From the NCBI RefSeq assembly GCF_000005505.3, contig NC_016132.3, positions 41,988,914 through 42,052,913 of the forward strand: 64,000 bases of DNA. The letters are read 5' to 3'. A program made the position numbers and the translations under genes. Positions 1-11,387 of the stretch are shown one piece after another (within the stretch, counting starts at the first letter, position 1; every line of letters starts with the position of its first letter). Under the pieces are notes generated by a model. That model had not been told where the DNA came from. It did not search any database and was given only the letters and a program-made list of their open reading frames with translations. The stretch is from Brachypodium distachyon. Lineage: Eukaryota; Streptophyta; Magnoliopsida; Poales; Poaceae.

Positions 1-891
1 ACCACAAGATCAAGGAAAATCTCGATTACTTCATCTTTCTTGTTATTCCTCGAAATCGATTATATATTAATTCTCGTAACTTTCTGTCAGCTGTTACTGA
101 TTTGATCATATCTTTTGATTGGTAAGTCCAATTGAGCTGATTCTTATTGCGTTGGTTAGATAATTTCAATACTTTTTTTTCATACTCATACGTATTTTTT
201 GGTTCATCCAATCAAAAGTTACGGTTGTTTTACTATCATGGAGAGAAAAGTGATTTAGGGTTTGAACATTCGGGAAAAGTTTTAATTTGCTTCCGCGCAA
301 TCATTCACCCCCTCTGATTGACTATCTCGATCTCACAATTTAGTGTTGAACTTTCATGAGCTTCGCGACTTAGGGTGTGTTTGGTGGATAAATTGATACA
401 GTATTCTTAGTCTTCTCTCGATCATTCCATGCCTATGGTAGTAGGGTACAGGTGCGTGTGAGTAGGAAGTGTTGTAATTGGTACAGTAGTTAAAACGAAA
501 ACAAGACCTAAGCACTGTGAAAGGTATTGATGAGCAACCACATTGATGCATGCTATTTATGCCGACCAGTGAATCTGCAGGGAGATGCAACGTACACGGA
601 CAAAGCGATAAATCACCGATTTGCCCAGTACAGGCGGTACGTGCGCAGCAGGTGCTTTGATCAGTACCCAAGCAGGCAGCTGCTAGGCATGCACGCGCCT
701 AATTATTAAGCGTTAATTAAGGCTGAGCTCTATCGATCGTGTCCGTATATATACCTGGAAACTCCTAGTAGAACGGACCTGGGTACACTTTTGATAATTT
801 GGCAAATTCATGTTTCTTTATTTTAGAAAGTAAAAGAAAGATCATGCAAGTAATTATATACGAGTAGAAACTTAGTTTTGCTATTTTTTTA
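1..891. other. Intergenic DNA, no gene seen
   Basis: No reading frame here has recognisable protein content. A segment near 370-382 starts like a Tourist-type terminus (GGTGTGTTTGG), but no matching inverted end was found nearby, so no element is called. The rest is AT-rich non-coding DNA. Confidence 0.5.
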
Positions 892-985
892 ACCACCTCT
901 GAACAAAATTAAGAGTCGCAGTTTTAAACTAGGTTTGAACTAAGATTAGTTCAAAACTGAGACACTTGTTTTGGATCGGAGGGAG
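892..985. repeat. Degenerate Stowaway-like MITE
   Basis: The right end reads GGATCGGAGGGAG followed by TA, the standard Stowaway terminus. The left arm (about 892-930) is a decayed inverted copy, with matching stretches such as GCAGTTTTAAACTA against the complement of TAGTTCAAAACTGAG. The whole segment folds as one long hairpin. It is non-autonomous and has no ORF. Confidence 0.65.
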
Positions 986-1206
986 TACAAAATATGATTA
1001 TTTGCAAGCACATAACTCATACGATAGTAACTTCTCCTTCCGCAGGGTTCCACAACAAGCTGGCCCACATGCCGGCCACACAAAGTCAGGCGAAGCCATA
1101 GAGATAGTGTGGAATTAGAGCATTTGTGCCGTAAACTAACCCATATTTTGTAATCCTTTATGGAAAACAGTTGCTGAATTGCAAAAATTGTAAAAACTGT
1201 CATCTA

Positions 1207-2500
1207 TCGGAATCAAAGTAAACTTTTTCAAAAAATCCAATTTGATCCTTCTCAATATGAGCACTGTTAGAGGCCTTCACTTTGCTCAGATCCTTGGCTG
1301 CCAAATTGGCACTTTGCCATTTACATATCTTGGACTCCCTTTGGGCACCACCAAACCTAAGCCATTTCCTTCCTATGATCCAAATAGTGCAAAAAAGATT
1401 CACATACTTCTCCGGTCAACTTTCATATGTGGGTAAGGTTCAGCTTGTATTTTAATGCCCACATTCCATATGAGCACTTTCTTGCTACCTAATGGTATTA
1501 TATCTCAGATTGATAAATACATAAGACATTGCTTATGGAGAGGTCAAGATCTAACAAAACAAAATCCCCTTTTTGCCACCTCGGAAATGGTTTGCAGGCC
1601 TAAAAATGAAGGAGGACTTGGTGTCCTTAACCCAGAACTGCACAATCAGGCCCTGATAGTAAAAACCTATACAACTTTTTCAACAAGGTTTGCCACCTGG
1701 GAATAGCAGTGTTTGCATTTCATCTATTTGGCCTCATCCCTTCTCATTTGCTAATAATCAAAACATCACAGTTGCAGAGTATTCCACCATCATGATAGGC
1801 CCATGCTCAATTCCAAGACTTCATGAATCTAGTCGATCAACTGCACCTTTTTGAAGTCAATGATATCTGGCTTTTCCCATGGACTCAAACCAAATATATT
1901 ATTCCTCCTCAAGGGTCTATGCGACTCTCATTGATCATTTGGAGATCCCATCCTCATTTAATTGGCTCTGGAAATCATATTGCCAACTGAAGCACGAGAT
2001 GTTCTTCTGGCTCCTTCTCATTAACAGGTTGAATTCTAGAGGGATGCTTATGAAGAAGAATTTTCATCTCCCCTCATACAACTGTGTATTCTGCAATGGG
2101 CAACACTTGGAAAACAGGGACCATATGTTCTTCTTTCGCCCCTTTGCCCTTAACTGTTGGAGATACCCGTGCCCACAATTTGATACCGAAGAACTGATTC
2201 ATGAAAGTATTAAGCTGCTAAATGTTCCATTCCACATGGAAATTACCATACTGGCCACCGGAAGCATACGGAAAACTAGGAATGATTTCATCGGCAACGG
2301 AGTCCCTCCTTCACTACATAGATGCAGAAGAATCTTAAGGAAGAGCTTAATCTTGTTTTCCATAGAACCAAGAGGAAGTCCTATTCATCATTCATAGCCT
2401 GGGTTGACTCATTTTTGTATTTTCTGTTTTGCGCCATTGTGCTTAACATTTCATTTTAATATCGGTTTTGCCATTTCAGTTAGAGATTAAGATATTTAAG
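1207..2500 (+). pseudogene. 5'-truncated L1-type LINE ORF2 fragment
   Basis: The translation covers the C-terminal part of a non-LTR retrotransposon ORF2. It begins with the end of the reverse transcriptase (FTYLGLPLGTTKPK near 1320-1355), continues with the connection region (IDKYIRHCLWRGQDLTK near 1510-1560) and ends with a zf-RVT domain at about 1980-2180 (CVFCNGQHLENRDHMFF). The same motifs occur in the full-length LINE at 34468-41753, so it is a relative of that family in the opposite orientation. Stops and frameshifts break it (near 1436, 1706 and 1870), and everything upstream, including endonuclease and YADD, is missing. This is a dead insertion truncated at the 5' end, as is usual for target-primed reverse transcription. 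Confidence 0.85.
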
Positions 2501-2738
2501 GCTCATTTCTTAAAAACTGACGACTTATAAATAAACACACCCTTTTAATATATGACGTAGATCACTGATTTACCGTTTTTCTAAAATAAATAAATTTGTA
2601 CATAAGTCTACAATGAATGAAAGGAAATTTTGTTTGGCTCAAGAGATTGATCCTTGTATGCTAAAAAAACATCTTAACAAAAATTTAAAATAAAAAACGA
2701 TAATTAATGGTGAAGAAACTGAAACGATCGATAATATT

Positions 2739-2857
2739 TCCTCCGTCCAACAAAAGATGTGTCAAGTTTGTCAAAATTTAGATGTATCTAGACATGAATT
2801 AGTGTATAGATGCATTCAAATTTGGTTAAAGTTGAGACATCCTTCGTTGGACGGAGC
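2739..2857. repeat. Stowaway MITE
   Basis: The left end reads TCCTCCGTCCAACAAAAGATG and the right end CCTTCGTTGGACGGAG, which are near-complementary. The interior carries the motif of this subfamily (GATGTATCTAGACATGA, then TGTATAGATGCATTC). Related copies lie at 8703-8830 and 12756-12879. It is non-autonomous. The ends are slightly eroded, so the TA duplication is not certain. Confidence 0.8.
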
Positions 2858-3797
2858 AGCTGTCTTGATTGCTGGGGCGTCTTCTTTTACACAAAGTATA
2901 GTTACAGTATAGAGTAGCACTCCTGTAATCAGGATGCATTTACCGCGCTGCTGTTTGAAACATCTTACCCCCGACCTGTCATTTCGTATGGTTCGGAATC
3001 TTGACTATCAGTGCGCGCGCATGACATGACGAGGTACGTGAGGTTGGAGAAAACTAGAAAAGAGTCTCGGGGTATCAATGAAGTGGCAAACTGATGCTTG
3101 TGCGCGCCTTTATGATGTACCAACACACCCAAACGGACTGTGGCGGCAAGCGGTTAGTTTCAGTTTGGGCCAGCACGTGAGTACGCGAGACGATCGATCT
3201 GCATTCTCCAGCTCGGCTTTCTGCTTCCGTGCGTGCCCATGAAACATGGCGAGCACGAAGATTCTCAGAAGAAACGGGAAACAGGAAAAGAAATTAAGAT
3301 GGCATCGGCAGTTGCTTGTTGGGCAGCACCATATCGGCATATCTCTAGCAAACGCGACATGGGGCCAGTGTAGTGTAGAGTGCTGAAAGTGTAGTCGGCC
3401 AACAATCCACGGAAGCAACGTCGTGGGGTCCTACGGAAAACAGACGCCAAAACAGGAAAGAAGATTTATCGCTCAATAATCACGGCCGACCAGCAAGCTC
3501 CACCAAGATTTATCGCTCAACAATCACACTGCCTCCTTCCCAGCAAGGAAATGAGCAGTAACCGTGAACCAGCCGTGTGAAGTCCGAAACAGCAAGAAAG
3601 CGTGTGAAGTCTCCGATCTGCACAGACCCTCGGACAGACATCCGTCCGTGTCCTGTTGCGCCGTCCTCACTGGCTCACTCCACACTCCCACTCCTGCCTC
3701 TTCCAGTGGAGGGAAAAGGCACCGAAAGGCGCGGCGTCTTCGCTTTTTTTCTTTTTCACCACGCCCTTCCCTCCCTTTCTTGCTTGCTTCCTTCCCC
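2858..3797 (+). promoter_or_regulatory. Upstream region and 5' leader of the beta-galactosidase gene
   Basis: This stretch holds no other gene. The last 100 bases before the ATG form a pyrimidine-rich leader (runs of CTTTTT, CCCTCCCTTTCTTGC), typical of grass 5' UTRs. I did not find a convincing TATA box at a normal distance, so the transcription start is not placed. Reading frames on both strands near 3524-3890 are by-products of the GC-rich leader and first exon. Confidence 0.4.
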
Positions 3798-6700
3798 ATG
3801 GCCTCCTCCGCGCCGCCGGCCCCGGCCGTCCTCGCCGTCGCGCTCACGGTTGCCCTCCTGGCCTCGTCGGCGTGGGCGGCCGTCACCTACGACCGCAAGG
3901 CAGTCGTGGTGAACGGGCAGCGCCGCATCCTGCTCTCCGGCTCCATCCACTACCCGCGGAGCGTCCCCGAGGTGCGCGCTCCTACCCTGCTCCATTCTCC
4001 TGTCTTCTTCCCTCGCTCCGTTTCCCCGGGAATGCCGCGCAGGTGCTGGCCGCTGCAGGCTGGCAGTGTGACTCTTTGCTTGCTTGTTTTCGCTCCCGGC
4101 GCGTGCAGATGTGGCCGGATCTGATACAGAAGGCCAAGGACGGCGGCCTCGACGTGGTGCAGACGTACGTGTTCTGGAACGGCCACGAGCCTTCCCCTGG
4201 CCAGGTCGGTGGTTACCTTGCCAGCGCCATGAACCTCAACTGACGCCTTCTCAAAACAGTCGGTTCATTTTGTTTTCTGATGCTGGTGGTTGAATCGATT
4301 TGAACAGTACCACTTCGAGGGAAGGTATGATCTGGTGCACTTCATAAAGCTTGTGAAGCAGGCCGGCCTCTACGTGCACCTCCGCATTGGCCCCTACGTC
4401 TGCGCCGAGTGGAACTTTGGGTATGCAAGAACTACTTTTAACTACCCTGGTTTTTCTCGCATTTTGCTCTGGAGATTTTGTCAACATTTTTCTGCCAAAT
4501 TTTTTTGGTTTGCATGATGCTTAAACAGCCGGCATTCGTATTTCTCCTAGTGTGCGTGGATTTTTTTTAGTGACGAGAAGTGGACAAGAATAGAAAAAAT
4601 GTGGTTGTTAATTTGCTATTTGAAGGTAGTTTCCATTATCTTCTAGCTGATGGATTGACCGATTGACTGTTGGTGTGAAATCATTAGTTTTTGTGGGGTG
4701 CAATTTGAGTCATGAGGAAATATGTAGAACATGACTCTTGACGTTGATTTGATTTGAAACATGCCAACTTATGCTCCATTTCCCCCCTTTTGGCTGCAGT
4801 GGTTTCCCCATTTGGCTGAAGTATGTCCCAGGTATCAGTTTTAGAACTGACAATGAGCCATTCAAGGCAAGACTCGTTTTGGCAGTTCTACCTTTTTTTG
4901 TAACCTTTAACTTCTTTTTAAAATGTTCACAATCTTCTTTTTGTGATTTTTCAAACAGGCTGAGATGCAGAAGTTCACCACGAAGATCGTTCAAATGATG
5001 AAGTCAGAAAGGCTCTTTGAGTGGCAGGGAGGGCCGATAATCCTCTCCCAGGTATGCTTGCAATCGATGATACATTCTTGATCTGTGTTGATCGCGTACT
5101 GGAGTCCCGTGCAATGAAACCTACCTCTGGATCCTCATTGATCTTTCAGATTGAGAATGAGTTTGGGCCCTTGGAGTGGGATCAGGGCGAGCCTGCCAAG
5201 GACTACGCGTCGTGGGCAGCTAACATGGCAATGGCGCTTAACACGGGTGTTCCGTGGATCATGTGCAAAGAGGATGATGCCCCAGATCCAATTGTATGTA
5301 TTGTACTCCGTTCTTTCTTTGCTTTAATGTGCGTACCATGGCCAGAAGTTCTTTCTTTCGTTTAATGCCAGCAAGTTCCTTCTTTCTTTTAATGTGCTGG
5401 GACCATTCACCTTTGTGATCACATATCCTGGATAATTTGCCAAGCCATCCATTTTTCTAAAATAGAACTTCCACCCTTACAAGATATAATTAATCTAGAG
5501 TTTTTCAATCCACTAGATCTTACTGTGATTTACTGGTGGCAGATAAATACTTGCAATGGATTTTACTGTGACTGGTTCTCTCCAAATAAACCCCACAAGC
5601 CTACCATGTGGACTGAAGCTTGGACAGCCTGGTGATTCCATTTTCTTTCTCAAAAAGGCTACCGTAAATGATTTTCATATGTTGATCTTTCTCCTTCTAA
5701 ATCTTCTTCTCTTTAATGCAGGTATACGGGTTTTGGTATTCCTGTTCCACATAGACCAGTAGAGGATCTAGCATATGGTGTTGCCAAGTTTATCCAGAAG
5801 GGTGGTTCTTTTGTTAATTATTACATGGTAAGTGTCCCATATATCCTTTCTGTTGAACTGAAGCTCGTCAAGTTGCCAAAATATTTAGTCGCAAGTTGTG
5901 ACACCTCTTTAGTATCATGGAGGAACAAACTTTGAGCGCACGGCTGGTGGTCCATTCATTGCAACTAGCTATGACTATGATGCTCCTCTTGATGAATATG
6001 GTGAGTTCAGGCCCTCTGCATGTCTTCTTTATCTACAATATTTTTTAATGCATATACATGCGCTCTCCTGCATGTCCTTGATTTTTTTTTTTTGCTATAC
6101 TTCAGCACACAGTTCAGTTACTACTTGTACCTTTTTTGTTTGAGACTGCCTTTTCGTACCAATTTTGCTTTCTAGTGAACTTGAATGAAACAAACATGCA
6201 GTTCGGTTATTTTCTGAGAGCTTTATTAATTGAAAGTATAAAGCGATATGGTAGTGTGCACAATTGACACTGATGTATTCAAATTCACATCCCCTGCATG
6301 AGTTGAAGAGAAGTTTTCATCCATTGCATACTTTTTTTAGATAATTGAAGCTTTATCACCGCCGGCCTCGTATTCAAATTGACATCCCCTGCATGAGTTG
6401 AGAAGTTTTCATCCATTGCATGCATTTTTTAGATAATGGAAGCTTTATCACCCCCGGCCTCTGCATCCAGGATGCATACAGCTACAGCCTAGTCTTACAC
6501 TATTCTCAACAACCTAAAACACATGACCACATCCACATTTGTGACAGTCAACGATGCATTCCAAGCCTCACGGTGATGACCCAACAAAGTCTTCTGAAAA
6601 TCAACGTTCGTCTGAGTTGCTCCTAGAACTGAAGCCACCGAGACATGCTTGTTCCGCAGTTGTCTCATAAAGCAATGTCTCATAAAGCCATGTCCATAGC

Positions 6701-9700
6701 ATGCTTGATACAATGAAAGAACATTAACCTTTGAAAGATATGTTTGAAAGGAATTTATATCTCTCCAAAATGGATTAATTACAATGTAGTCTCTTAACAA
6801 ATGTCCTTTTATGGGATAAGAGCCATGACATGGTGACAATTTTTTGACATGCATAATGTGACATTTGGTGCTACATCACAAAGGAAATTTTAAGAGGCAC
6901 CCCTTTTAGTCTAGCCATTCATTTCATAGTCCAATTGTTGATATAACTACTAGTCTACTACCCCTTCAGAGGGGAGACAATACTAATAACCATATCAGGG
7001 TTAGTAAAATAAATTCTACCCCTTATAAATTAGGAATCAAATAGTGGTATAAGTGCTCTGCTTAGCATTTAAAGCTCTGCGTATGCTTGGACGAAGATAT
7101 AGATGCTAATTGAGGTTAAGTAGATGAAACCACGGTGCGTTACTGCGGGACTTGCAAGTTTTTGTGGTCAACTGGTTTTCTGAAGCTTGGTCAACCAATT
7201 GATAAATAGTTTTTGACAGTATGATACTATGCACTGTAATACTGATGAATATGTAAATAAGTTGTTCAAGTACACAGGTGGAGTAGTAATGGAATCTTAT
7301 CTTACAAATAAAACTAAGAGGCCCCAAATGTAATGACGAAATGATAAATGGGAAGATTCAGCTGAAGAAATTACTTCAATTTTTTTTGCAAACAAAATCT
7401 TATTGTATTACTTATCTCATAAATGTGCGCACAGTGTGCAAACTTTACCTGTTAAAAGGCATGGCATGCCAATTTGGTCTAAACGTCTAATATAGAAATA
7501 GAGTGCCATGAAAATAAATGATTAGGCTAATCACCATATTGCATTGGTTCTAGTGTTAACATATGCTAATTGAAGCACATAAGAACATCCCATATTTAGT
7601 ATTGGAAGAAAGCATCAAATTATACGAACCGTATAACAAAAAACCAATCAAAGAGAAAGAGCAAAAGGGAACGAAAACGAAAGAAACCAAAACAAGTAGA
7701 GGAAACAAAAGATGTTATTGGGTGGTTTATCTCTTAATGTCACGTCTGGCAATTAATGCTCGCGTTATTACAATGGCCTTCTCTTTGTTCTTTCTCTCTC
7801 TCCAACTCAATATAGTCCTTTTTTATAGAAATTGTACTCAACATAGTCCTATGTCCCTCTCCTTGTCTCTGTTTCTACCACCATTCCCAGAACCAGCGTT
7901 TTCTGCTACGATCGCTCCTCGTCTCTCCACTCCTCCTTTCGTTCGACTATCGCCCATGCCTGGGCCTCCACCTCGCTCCCCGACACCACGGTCCGGATCG
8001 TGGCGCGTCTCCGGCTCTGCCACAAGACCTGCAAAACCTAGACTAGGCGTCTCATCCCCACGGCCCAACGTGAAAAGGATCCGGCTCCATAGTCCTACAT
8101 GGTACAGTATCTTTAAAGGAAAGCTGAGGTCATTGTATTGTTAGTGCCCTAAGTATGGACCTTTCGTTAATTAGATGATCTACAAGAATAGGCATGTACT
8201 TGGAAATAATTCATGCAAACCATAATACTCCCTCCTTTTCATAAAGAATGGCGTCCACGCTTTTCGAGGTCGAACTTTGACCAACGATTAGACCAATTTT
8301 ATGTAGATAATACGTTACAATTTATCGTTGGAAAGGTTTTTGAAATACGAATCCAATGATATAATTTTTGCAACACATAAACCTGAAATCATTAGTGTAA
8401 TTATTGGTCAAAGTAAAATCTTGAAATGCGTGCGTGCCATTCTTTGTGAAATGGAGGGAGTACTATAGTTGCTTGGGAAATCATTAATGGGAAAGGAACA
8501 ACTCAATCCATTTAAAACCTTCCTGATTTACTCAGCCAAGAACTTACCATAAGCAAAAGGCTCATATGCCCAATTTTTCCCTTGATCAATGGATGGCTCT
8601 GATTGGATTCCTGTCTTTACCTCTCACAAGGTAAGTGGAGCATCTTAAAATGATCTCTAAATTAAAATCATTGTTTTTCTATTATCTCGTTGGCATATAT
8701 TACTTCCTCCGTCCAACAAAGGATATCCAACTTTGACTAAAGTTGAATGCATCTATACACTAAGTCATGTCTAGATACATCCAATTCAAATTTTGACAAA
8801 CTTGAGACATCTTTTGTTGGACGGAGGGAGTACTTATTTTTTCATTATATACTACTATTTAGCAAACTGAATGGACTCCACTGCCTTGCCCCCTCGTTTC
8901 CTCAGGCTTGTTGAGAGAACCAAAATGGGGTCACTTGAAGGAGTTGCATAGAGCCATCAAGCTTTGTGAACCAGCCTTGGTTGCAGCAGATCCTATTTTA
9001 TCTTCACTCGGGAATGCTCAGAAGGTTGTCATGACATTGCGTTTGCTCTTCTCTCCTTGTTGAAACCTACAATATTTTGTTCAGAACTGACTTCTTGGTA
9101 ATTTTCTGTTCAGGCATCTGTTTTTAGATCAAGCACAGGAGCTTGTGCAGCTTTTCTTGAGAACAAGCATAAACTATCCTATGCGAGGGTATCATTCAAC
9201 GGAATGCACTATGATTTGCCCCCATGGTCCATAAGTATTCTCCCGGATTGCAAGACAACAGTCTTCAACACTGCTAGGGTGAGATCAGCACTTGAGTTAT
9301 CTTGTTCATGCTTCAGCATGTTCCTCCAAATCCAATAATTTGTTTGCTTACATTTGATATTGTCCCAAGTTTAATCCATGTAGTTTCCTCACATACTACT
9401 GTTATTTCAAATCTGTGTCCAATCTGAATTTATGCCTTTTATCATTATTTAACGATATGCTTATACAGGTTGGCAGTCAGATTTCACAAATGAAAATGGA
9501 ATGGGCAGGAGGACTCACATGGCAGTCATACAATGAGGAGATAAATTCCTTTAGTGAGTTGGAATCATTCACAACAGTAGGATTACTGGAACAAATAAAT
9601 ATGACGAGGGATAACACAGACTATTTGTGGTATACAACATAGTAAGTACCCTAACTCCATAGCAAATATTAATATCGATTCTTAATTCTTAACAATACAA

Positions 9701-11387
9701 AGGTACTAAGTTTCATTTTTCAGTGTTGATGTTGCCAAGGATGAGCAGTTCCTCACCAGTGGGAAGAACCCCAAACTCACCGTGATGTCGGCTGGTCATG
9801 CTTTGCATGTTTTCATTAATGGACAATTATCAGGTAAATCATGAGAATCTCTGACTGTCAACAGTATTTGATCTTTAATATGCTCTCCAATCTATTGGCA
9901 GGAACTGTGTATGGCAGTGTAGAAAATCCAAAACTTACATATACTGGGAAGGTGAAACTTTGGTCAGGGAGCAACACTATTTCCTGCTTAAGTATAGCAG
10001 TTGGTCTTCCAGTAAGTGGATCTTTTAATCGCTCTCAGACAGTACTCTTGGTTATGTGTTATTTGAACTTCCTGTATCCATTTCCTTTTCCTCTGCTGTA
10101 GAATGTCGGAGAACATTTCGAGACTTGGAATGCTGGAATTCTTGGTCCGGTGACACTTGATGGCCTGAATGAGGGAAAAAGAGATCTCACATGGCAGAAA
10201 TGGACTTATCAGGTGACATATGTTATTGTCATATCTTCTCAAGTATTAATATTATGTGGAATGTGTTGAACATCAGCCTAAAACACCTACTGTGTTTGTG
10301 CAGGTTGGTTTGAAAGGCGAGGCTATGAGTCTTCATTCACTTAGTGGAAGCTCATCGGTAGAGTGGGGAGAACCTGTGCAGAAGCAGCCTCTAACATGGT
10401 ACAAGGTAATGGAGAAATATGCATGCGATTCGTTGCTATCCATGTGGAGAGAGAACCATTATTTCTCAGAAGATTTATCCCGTGGTTCCCTCTTTTCAGG
10501 CTTTTTTCAACGCACCAGATGGCGATGAGCCATTAGCTTTGGACATGAATAGCATGGGGAAGGGGCAAATCTGGATAAATGGGCAAGGAATTGGTCGATA
10601 TTGGCCTGGCTACAAGGCCTCTGGAACATGTGGTCACTGTGATTACCGAGGTGAATATAATGAGACCAAGTGTCAAACCAACTGCGGCGACCCTTCTCAG
10701 AGATGGTAGGCATTTCATTGTTGAAAAGTACTACTAGAAAAGTAGCCATCACAATGTTTACACATGTAGATCTTACATCTCTTGCATGTTCTTTCAGGTA
10801 CCATGTTCCTCGACCATGGCTTAATCCTACAGGTAACCTTTTGGTGATATTTGAGGAGTGGGGCGGTGATCCTACTGGAATCTCAATGGTGAAAAGAACC
10901 ACTGGAAGTGTTTGTGCTGATGTGTCTGAATGGCAGCCATCCATAAAAAATTGGCGTACAAAAGACTATGAGAAAGCTGAGGTCCACCTCCAGTGTGATC
11001 ATGGCCGAAAAATAACTGAAATAAAATTCGCCAGCTTTGGCACACCGCAGGGGTCCTGCGGGAACTACTCAGAAGGTGGATGTCATGCCCACAGGTCATA
11101 TGACATATTTAAGAAGGTAATGGATTTACACCATTCCGTGTACTCGACCCAAATCCTTTTTTAGTAATAAACACAACTAGGTAAAGGATTGTGGTCAAAA
11201 TCCTTTACCTAGCTGTGTTTATCATACCTACAATTGCTTTGGACGTTTATACTTACAATAATTGGTGTTTTTGCAGAACTGCATTAACCAAGAATGGTGT
11301 GGGGTAAGCGTAGTTCCAGAGGCATTTGGTGGAGATCCATGCCCCGGGACAATGAAAAGGGCGGTTGTGGAGGTTACGTGCAGTTGA
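3798..11387 (+). CDS. Secreted GH35 beta-galactosidase with C-terminal SUEL lectin domain
   Basis: The protein removes terminal beta-galactosyl residues, in plants from cell-wall pectic galactans and arabinogalactans, and acts in the apoplast. I joined 19 exons in frame: 3798-3971, 4109-4204, 4308-4420, 4800-4866, 4959-5051, 5150-5293, 5543-5631, 5722-5827, 5913-6000, 8906-9024, 9114-9278, 9469-9641, 9724-9833, 9902-10011, 10102-10212, 10304-10405, 10500-10705, 10798-11116, 11277-11387. They give 2496 nt and 831 residues, a normal family length. Residues 1-27 are a signal peptide ending SSAWA. The GH35 domain follows from [22 protein letters not shown] carries the acid/base Glu185, and TMWTEAW carries the nucleophile Glu254. 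A SUEL lectin domain fills about 748-831 ([25 protein letters not shown]). The intron after exon 4 is [12 protein letters not shown] at 297-304 has Glu302 where the family has Gly. From memory, it is closest to rice beta-galactosidase 5. Confidence 0.95.
4867..4958 (+). other. GC-AG intron of the beta-galactosidase gene
   Basis: Exon 4 must end in Phe-Lys (TTCAAG, to 4866) and exon 5 must start Ala-Glu-Met (GCTGAGATG, from 4959) to rebuild the conserved FKAEMQKF stretch. The intron therefore begins GCAAGA and ends CAAACAG. AAG|GCAAGA is close to the known GC-donor consensus. No GT donor nearby keeps the frame and the conserved residues. Confidence 0.85.
6275..6467. repeat. Tandem duplication of about 95 bp in intron 9
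   Basis: Two adjacent copies start GTATTCAAATT(C/G)ACATCC at 6275 and 6370. Both run through CATGAGTTGA, TTTTCATCCATTGCAT, GAAGCTTTATCACC and CCGGCCTC. The copies differ by a few substitutions and short indels, which suggests a fairly recent duplication. Confidence 0.8.
8228..8460. repeat. Stowaway MITE, 233 bp, in intron 9
   Basis: The element starts CTCCCTCCTTTTCATAAAGA and ends TCTTTGTGAAATGGAGGGAG. It is flanked by TA at 8226-8227 and 8461-8462, the expected 2-bp target duplication. It is longer than the other Stowaways here and belongs to a different subfamily. Confidence 0.9.
8703..8830. repeat. Stowaway MITE, 128 bp, in intron 9
   Basis: The ends are CTTCCTCCGTCCAACAAAGG and CTTTTGTTGGACGGAGGGAG, flanked by TA at 8701-8702 and 8831-8832. 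It is the same subfamily as 2739-2857 and 12756-12879. It sits about 75 bases upstream of exon 10. Confidence 0.92.
11167..11222. repeat. 24-bp inverted repeat (hairpin) in intron 18
   Basis: The arm at 11167-11190 and the arm at 11199-11222 are reverse complements with one mismatch (core ACTAGGTAAAGGATT / AATCCTTTACCTAG), separated by 8 bases. The transcript would form a strong stem-loop. It resembles a tiny foldback element, but no target duplication was seen. Confidence 0.8.

Larger units (their letters stand above)
6001..8905 (+). other. Large intron 9 of the beta-galactosidase gene, filled with repeats
   Basis: This intron is 2.9 kb, while the other introns of the gene are below 400 bp. 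It contains a tandem duplication (6275-6467), a repeat-like segment (about 6421-6850), a pyrimidine-rich GC-rich block (about 7850-8080) of unknown origin, and two complete Stowaway MITEs (8228-8460 and 8703-8830). The splice sites are TATG|GTGAGT and CTCAG|GCTTGT. ORFs inside it, such as 7563-8144, show no recognisable domain and are not called. Confidence 0.75.

Noticed and set aside
360..510. Tourist-like start GGTGTGTTTGG
   Set aside because: No inverted end and no TTA duplication was found.
3524..4243. Long open frames on both strands over the leader and first exons of the beta-galactosidase gene
   Set aside because: GC-rich exon DNA lacks stops in several frames. Only the frame starting at 3798 matches the GH35 family.
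7563..8144. 193-codon frame in intron 9 of the beta-galactosidase gene
   Set aside because: It is low-complexity Ser/Pro/Arg-rich sequence without domain, inside a repeat-rich intron.
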